NCBI GenBank assembly: GCA_050084515.1
Contig: CM114273.1
Location: 39,928,001-39,992,000, forward strand
Direction: 5' to 3'
From: Blasia pusilla
Taxonomy: Eukaryota > Marchantiophyta > Marchantiopsida > Blasiales
Length of the DNA stretch: 64,000 nt
Shown: positions 58,901 through 64,000 of the stretch, in pieces
How positions within the stretch are numbered: position 1 is the first letter of the stretch
How the letters are laid out: each line of letters starts with the position of its first letter
Program-made: the position numbers and the translations under genes
The notes under the pieces: generated by a model
Seen by the model: the letters and a program-made list of their open reading frames with translations, nothing else
Databases searched by the model: none
What the model was told of the DNA's origin: nothing

Positions 58901-61620
58901 CAGTCTTCCCTTTTGGGATTTTAAAAAAAAATTCCCATCTCTCTACGACCTTCCAAACTCTTTGCCCTTTATCGAACCATTTCTATTCCTTCTTCTCTTT
59001 AGTTTGGATTTTTTCCAAAAATACCGACTTCCTCTCTTAACCCGCCTTGTAAATAGCTATTGAATTTGTGCTCTTGGAGTAAATTCAATCGTATGTAATA
59101 ATCACTTTCCCGGCCATCAAGTTGAATGAAAAAACTCCCTTTTCTCTCATAAAATGTGTCTTGGATGTTCTTCACAATGTTGGAGTCATTCATATATATA
59201 TATATATAAAACATGGATGTTCTTGACAAAGTTGTTTGAATACACATTGGTAAATGGCACACATCATCATCGATATATCCAAGATTCATCTGTTTATGAA
59301 TCCTAAAACATATGTTCACAAACAATTTGATTCATCTTAATGAATTTTTTAATTTTTTAAGTCTGATCTTCCAAATATCAATAATCGTTGAATTTCAACG
59401 ATGATTAATGATACATTCACTTCCGATGATGTTCATAGACATTCATATTTACCGATTGTGCTTATAAGAAAAATTGTGAAAACAGGATTCTATGCTCATT
59501 ATCATATTGGATACTTAATCCGACTCCACTATTAACCCAAGATAATCCTAGTCTAAAATTTTTATATGCATACACATCTCTACACAACATACATAGTCGT
59601 CACATACACACAAACACATACAAATATACTAATAATTTACGTAACATATAAATTATCACACCCATATGTTCGAATGCAAGAAAACTCATGCGAGCCTCAA
59701 TTTTATCTCAAACAACCACCTAAAAATCAACAACTCATCATACTACCTTCTTATCTCTCTCTCTCTCTCTCTAGCTTTACGCCGTCAATAGCAACGACAT
59801 CCACCCTAAGAGTCATGCACCTCAAGGAGTCTTTTAGGAAGGTCTACCCTCCAAGATAATTCCTTCCCTTGCATAAGCATGATCACCACGAATTACATAA
59901 TATGTCTTTGTGAGAATATACAAGCACGTATAGCAATCATAACAAATCCTGGTCAGGGACAATTCTCTAGTCCCATGAATCTTTCTAGGGTGAAAAACTC
60001 ATAAGAAACATATTGCTTTCTACATCATTGAACAAAAAATACACCCTCTAGTGGGGGAATCCATATCTATTGCATTGTCAACAACACCTTATCCTAGTTT
60101 AGGCTTGGAAGGCTCATTCTATAAAGATTACCTTCTTCAAACCTCCCTTTGCGATACACCCCTCTCAAAGCCCCCCTAAGCCTCCAGGAAGGTGACTTCC
60201 AAAAGGATGAATAAGCCTCCCTTGATGACTACCATAACCCCTTGTTGTCCTTGATGACAACATGCCATCAAGGCGTTCCCGCCAACAGTGCCCCTCCCTT
60301 AAGAACAAACAATGTATATAGGGAGATAATCATTTTTTTTAAGAATTGTAATTTCCTTGAAATAAAGTTATGAATTTGTGTTAAAAACTATATACTACTT
60401 TATAGTTACAAGAATTTAACTCATAGATATTAGTGAGCACTAGTCCCTATTGTAATCATAAATCTCTTTTCAAAAGGTGAAAATTTAATTTCATCTAGTT
60501 TTTGTGATTGAAATTTCTTTCTATATAAATTTTAAATTTAGTTAATAATTCTTTCGTTGAGAAATTTTTTAATGTACTGATTCGTAACTGTTATTAACTG
60601 GTTTTTTATGGACCTTATAAAAAATTTATAATAGTGTATAAGTTTTATTTCAAAGAAATTGAATCTTATATGAGTGCAATACTTGAGTAGTATCCTCTTC
60701 TTTCTCATATTGTATAGATTGTACTAGTTGGCATGTCCATGATTTTATTTTTTTTCAACCTTGTTTGTTTGAAACTTTTCCCTTCTTCTTTTAAAGTTAG
60801 TTTTCAAATTTTCAATTCAAGATTCTCATCCCCACCTTTTCCTTTTGAAAAAATATATATCAAAAACCTCCTATCTTCCATCCTCAATCTCTTTTGAATA
60901 ATTGACATCATCATAAACTTTGAAGGTTTAATCTTTCTCATAATTATGCATGCCTTTTCCCACGATAATAGAGATGAGCATGGAGAACCCTTTCCCATCC
61001 CTTATGTAATCCTACTCGCAATTTCAGACTCAATCTATCCTCACCTCATATATGCCTTCTTTGTTTTCTCATTTAGAAAAACCATCAATCTTCTCATTGT
61101 TGTAGAAAGAAAGAAAGAAATTAATTCATTTTATTCAAAAAATCTCATCTTATCAACTTTTTTATTTGTGAAATTTGCACTAGCCTCCTTCCTTTTATTT
61201 TCTTGTTAAACATTAATGTGTAGATTTTATCTTGATTAATTGAGGAAAACATTTCTCCCCATCCCTAACATTCTTTTGTTTAAGAAAAAGAGAATAGAAT
61301 TTCCCATTATGCCAAATTTGAGCACTTTGTCTCCTTTTTCTAAAGAGGGAAAACCTTCAAGTGCCTTGATTCTAAATCCCTTCATAAATAGTTCTAAATC
61401 TTACTAGTGTAAGCCCGTACAATTCACAGACTTAAATTATTTCTCCAAATTAATTTTAAAATCTTATTTTTAATTAATTTCAAACAATTCTATTAGATTG
61501 AAAGATTTTTTTTTCATAAAAAATACAGAATTTCAAAAAAAATTACAAAATAAAAATCACTTTCCAATAATAATATAAACCATGTGTCCAAACATGTATG
61601 AAAAATATTCTAGAATGAGA
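58901..61620. other. AT-rich intergenic region
   Basis: Very AT-rich with short poly-T and poly-A runs, a (TA)n tract near 59193-59208 and a (CT)n tract near 59755-59773. Short frames only, none recognisable. Confidence 0.4.
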
Positions 61621-64000
61621 AGAAGGTGTTATGTAACGGGTCAGCATGTTTTGGTTGTAATGTAAATGGGTCGAAGGATCCTAGCAAGCGGGTCCCAATA
61701 GGGTTCCCTCATAATGAAGGTTCTACTTCAGAGGTAAGTTTGCCAAGTGAAATCTATGCAAAAGGTCACAACGAAGTTTGCATACCGCACACTCATTTCT
61801 GCACATTTTGGAGGGTGCATGTCAACCACATTTACCGAATCTAACCAAAAGCTTTATCATGGCACCGTATCCTGCAAGGGCATTTCCATTTGGGGACAAT
61901 CGACACAAAGTGAGGGAGATCTTTTCACTCTACTTCGTGTTCGGGGGATAAGGTCACTTAGAAAGCCCATAAGACGTTCCGTGCTTTTCATTAAAGCGAC
62001 GGTTTCTTCAAAGTGTAAAGGTTCCCATCGTGTAAAACTTTTTAGCATATTTCTTCCCATTTGTCAAAAAGTCTCGTCACATACTAAACTAAAGCGACTC
62101 CTCTTATGATTATGGTCTTGAAATAGTCTACTCCATTAAACTAAAAGTTCGTTCAGAGTCTAGACGGGACCAGAGACACCACCTCAAGTGAGTAGACAGG
62201 AACGAGGTCTGTCCTCTCGCTTGATAAACACAACTTAGAAGAACTTTCCACCGAAGCGGATTAGTATCTGGCCACAATGAACGGTTACAAGACGATTGTG
62301 CAATTGGTCGTTAGATCTGACGATAAGCCTCGACAACAAACGACTGCCGCTTATGGAAGCATACTCTCAAGTGAGATATGCAATCCACTCGCTGTACACT
62401 TGGGGGCGATGCAGATAAGGGACGACTGCCCTCACTCAGTTCAGCGGCATGGGAAGGCGTGTCCGGAAGTTTAATAGCCATTTCTGTAGCACTCGGCACT
62501 TCGAAGGACAGTCCTCTCGCAGTGGACGGAATCCAGACGCCAGAAAGCAACACATTGGCGTATTTGATCAGTACGAATACTTCCGGTACATGTACTTGTA
62601 CTCGAAGGGCGTGCATGAGAAGCGCGTGGATAGTCGAAGGTTGTCATAAGTGCCTATAACCATCGTGAGTACCGTACCGGACTACATCTGCTACCTTTGG
62701 GGTTTTCCTTTGGGACCCTCACGTGGAGTCGTGGACATATTTCCCTTCGTCGCCAGACTTCGGAGCATGGAGTGCCCGGGCCCCGGGGAGCAGTGAAGGT
62801 GACCCGATGATTGTCACTCCGATGTCCCAAGGCGGCGATGCGAGGTTGCCTACAGAAATCTCACCACAGTAGAAGTACGGATCATGATTGTCGTGGATTC
62901 CTAGCCATGGCCTCTCGGTATGATTCTGGGCACGCGGGGGACATATGTTAGCGACTTAAGAGCGACGAGGTCGCATGCGGGATGCCACGAAGCCGGCATA
63001 TTCTCAATCGGTTCCGCCATATTCCCGGCGAGAAGACATCATCCACATCCCGAATCTCTCTCATGGTTCGACGTCCCACCCTAAGAAAATGTCATTTTCG
63101 TCGAGGTGACGGAGTGTGTTCTTCTCCTTTCGTTCCAGGAAAAGCTTCTCTAACCGAGTGTCGTTTCACTCCCGAATCCTGAATCCTTTCTCGGCAAACT
63201 CGCACTGCGACCTGGACTGTCACGGAGACAAACCGATTGGTCCTTGGACGTAACGTTAGCTATCAGAAAGCTTACATCGAAGACCTTCCATCCTGCTCCG
63301 AGGAGACACCTTCTTCTTGACGTAGGGCAAGACTCAGATGAGTGAATAAAAGTTCTACATAATCCCAAATTACAAGTCCCACAGAGTTTGCCTCATACCG
63401 CGTATTTGTACAGTTTAATCAGTCTAGCCTGACTGGGAAGGGGGAGGAGGCAGCATCGAGCAATGTTCTCGCCGAGACTCCACGAAATTCTTTGCCTAGA
63501 AGACATGAACAACAGTCTCAATATACGGAGAATCTCCAAATCACTCGTTCCTATATTCAGCTCAGATCGGACATTCGACCAAGCAGAACCTTTCGTGCAG
63601 AATCACCCCACAGGGTAACTAGCTGATAAAATGAATTGTAGACGGTGTTGGGTCAAGAATTGGCTCCCAGAAAATCCCGTGCGTGCTCTACATCCCGGTC
63701 CTTCGGTTCTCCGTTCCAAGAAGGGGCTTGTCTTTAATAGTAAGAGTCTGAAAGCCGAAACTCCACCTGTATATTCCTACTATTCCAAGGCTTGCGAGGG
63801 CCACAACCTCTCCCAGATGGAGATCTCCTCCCTGGTCCTGAGCTTGCGAACCCCCCCATAGAAGCCCTTAGCTTCATTGCCTTCCTCCCGGTGACTTTTG
63901 CGATCGACTGCAGCGTGGCGCCATCTTGACCCCACCGTGTACTGTTTGAACTCTAACCACACTATATCTGCGAAACCAAAAACCCCACCAACATTAGTTT
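61621..64000. other. GC-richer block at window end, no gene recognised
   Basis: The composition changes abruptly near 61620 from AT-rich to about half GC, with few homopolymers. Frames such as 62378-62659 (+) and 62311-62616 (-) are open but have no recognisable motifs. It could be part of a gene continuing past the window or an organelle-derived insertion. I cannot decide. Confidence 0.3.

Overview
The window is nuclear DNA from a plant. Its genes are split by many short GT-AG introns (roughly 100-950 bp), there are long (GA)n microsatellites, and decayed Ty3/gypsy elements sit between genes. A CEP104-type ciliary tip protein argues for a lineage that still makes flagellated cells (bryophyte, lycophyte, fern or charophyte grade). 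Intron sizes and moderate GC content fit a bryophyte best, but I cannot name the species.

Layout. 0.8-12.5 kb (+): a many-exon CEP104 homologue (jelly-roll, coiled coil, P/Q-rich linker, TOG, zinc fingers). Two tRNA-Val(UAC) genes lie between its TOG and zinc-finger exons. 12.5-17.7 kb: no recognised gene, AT-rich with a local duplication. 17.9-19.6 kb (+): a four-exon gene for a free-standing myosin-I tail (TH1) domain. 19.9-24.1 kb (-): a complete ten-exon BIN4/MIDGET homologue (topoisomerase VI complex), convergent with the TH1 gene. 25.0-25.4 kb: a 74-bp tandem repeat. 25.5-53.2 kb: a nest of retrotransposon remnants, described below. 53.8-56.1 kb (+): mitochondrial complex I subunit NDUFB8, with its start region out of frame. 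56.1-64 kb: no gene recognised.

The most unusual content is one Ty3/gypsy-like family present as two large remnants: a minus-strand copy at 25.5-30.1 kb and a plus-strand copy at 39.9-49.6 kb. A small inverted fragment lies at 30.1-31.3 kb. In the plus copy the order is gag, CCHC knuckles, retropepsin, cytosine-5 DNA methyltransferase, RT, RNase H, integrase, PHD finger. The methyltransferase has motif I, a PCQ motif IV and ENV motif VI in unpermuted, DNMT3-like order. The minus copy keeps the C-terminal end of the methyltransferase and a broken PHD finger at the same places, so both modules belong to the family and are not chance insertions. All copies are broken by frameshifts and stops. 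Nearby are three copies of an LTR-like sequence (two of them bracketing a LINE-like RT fragment), a 5S-rRNA-derived promoter fragment, and a Pif1/Helitron-like helicase remnant.

The host genes are unrelated housekeeping or cytoskeletal functions and do not form a pathway. Exon boundaries were read by eye from splice signals and phase. They close exactly for BIN4, TH1 and the zinc-finger end of CEP104. They are incomplete for CEP104 near 2.1, 5.4-6.7 and 9.8-11.8 kb.
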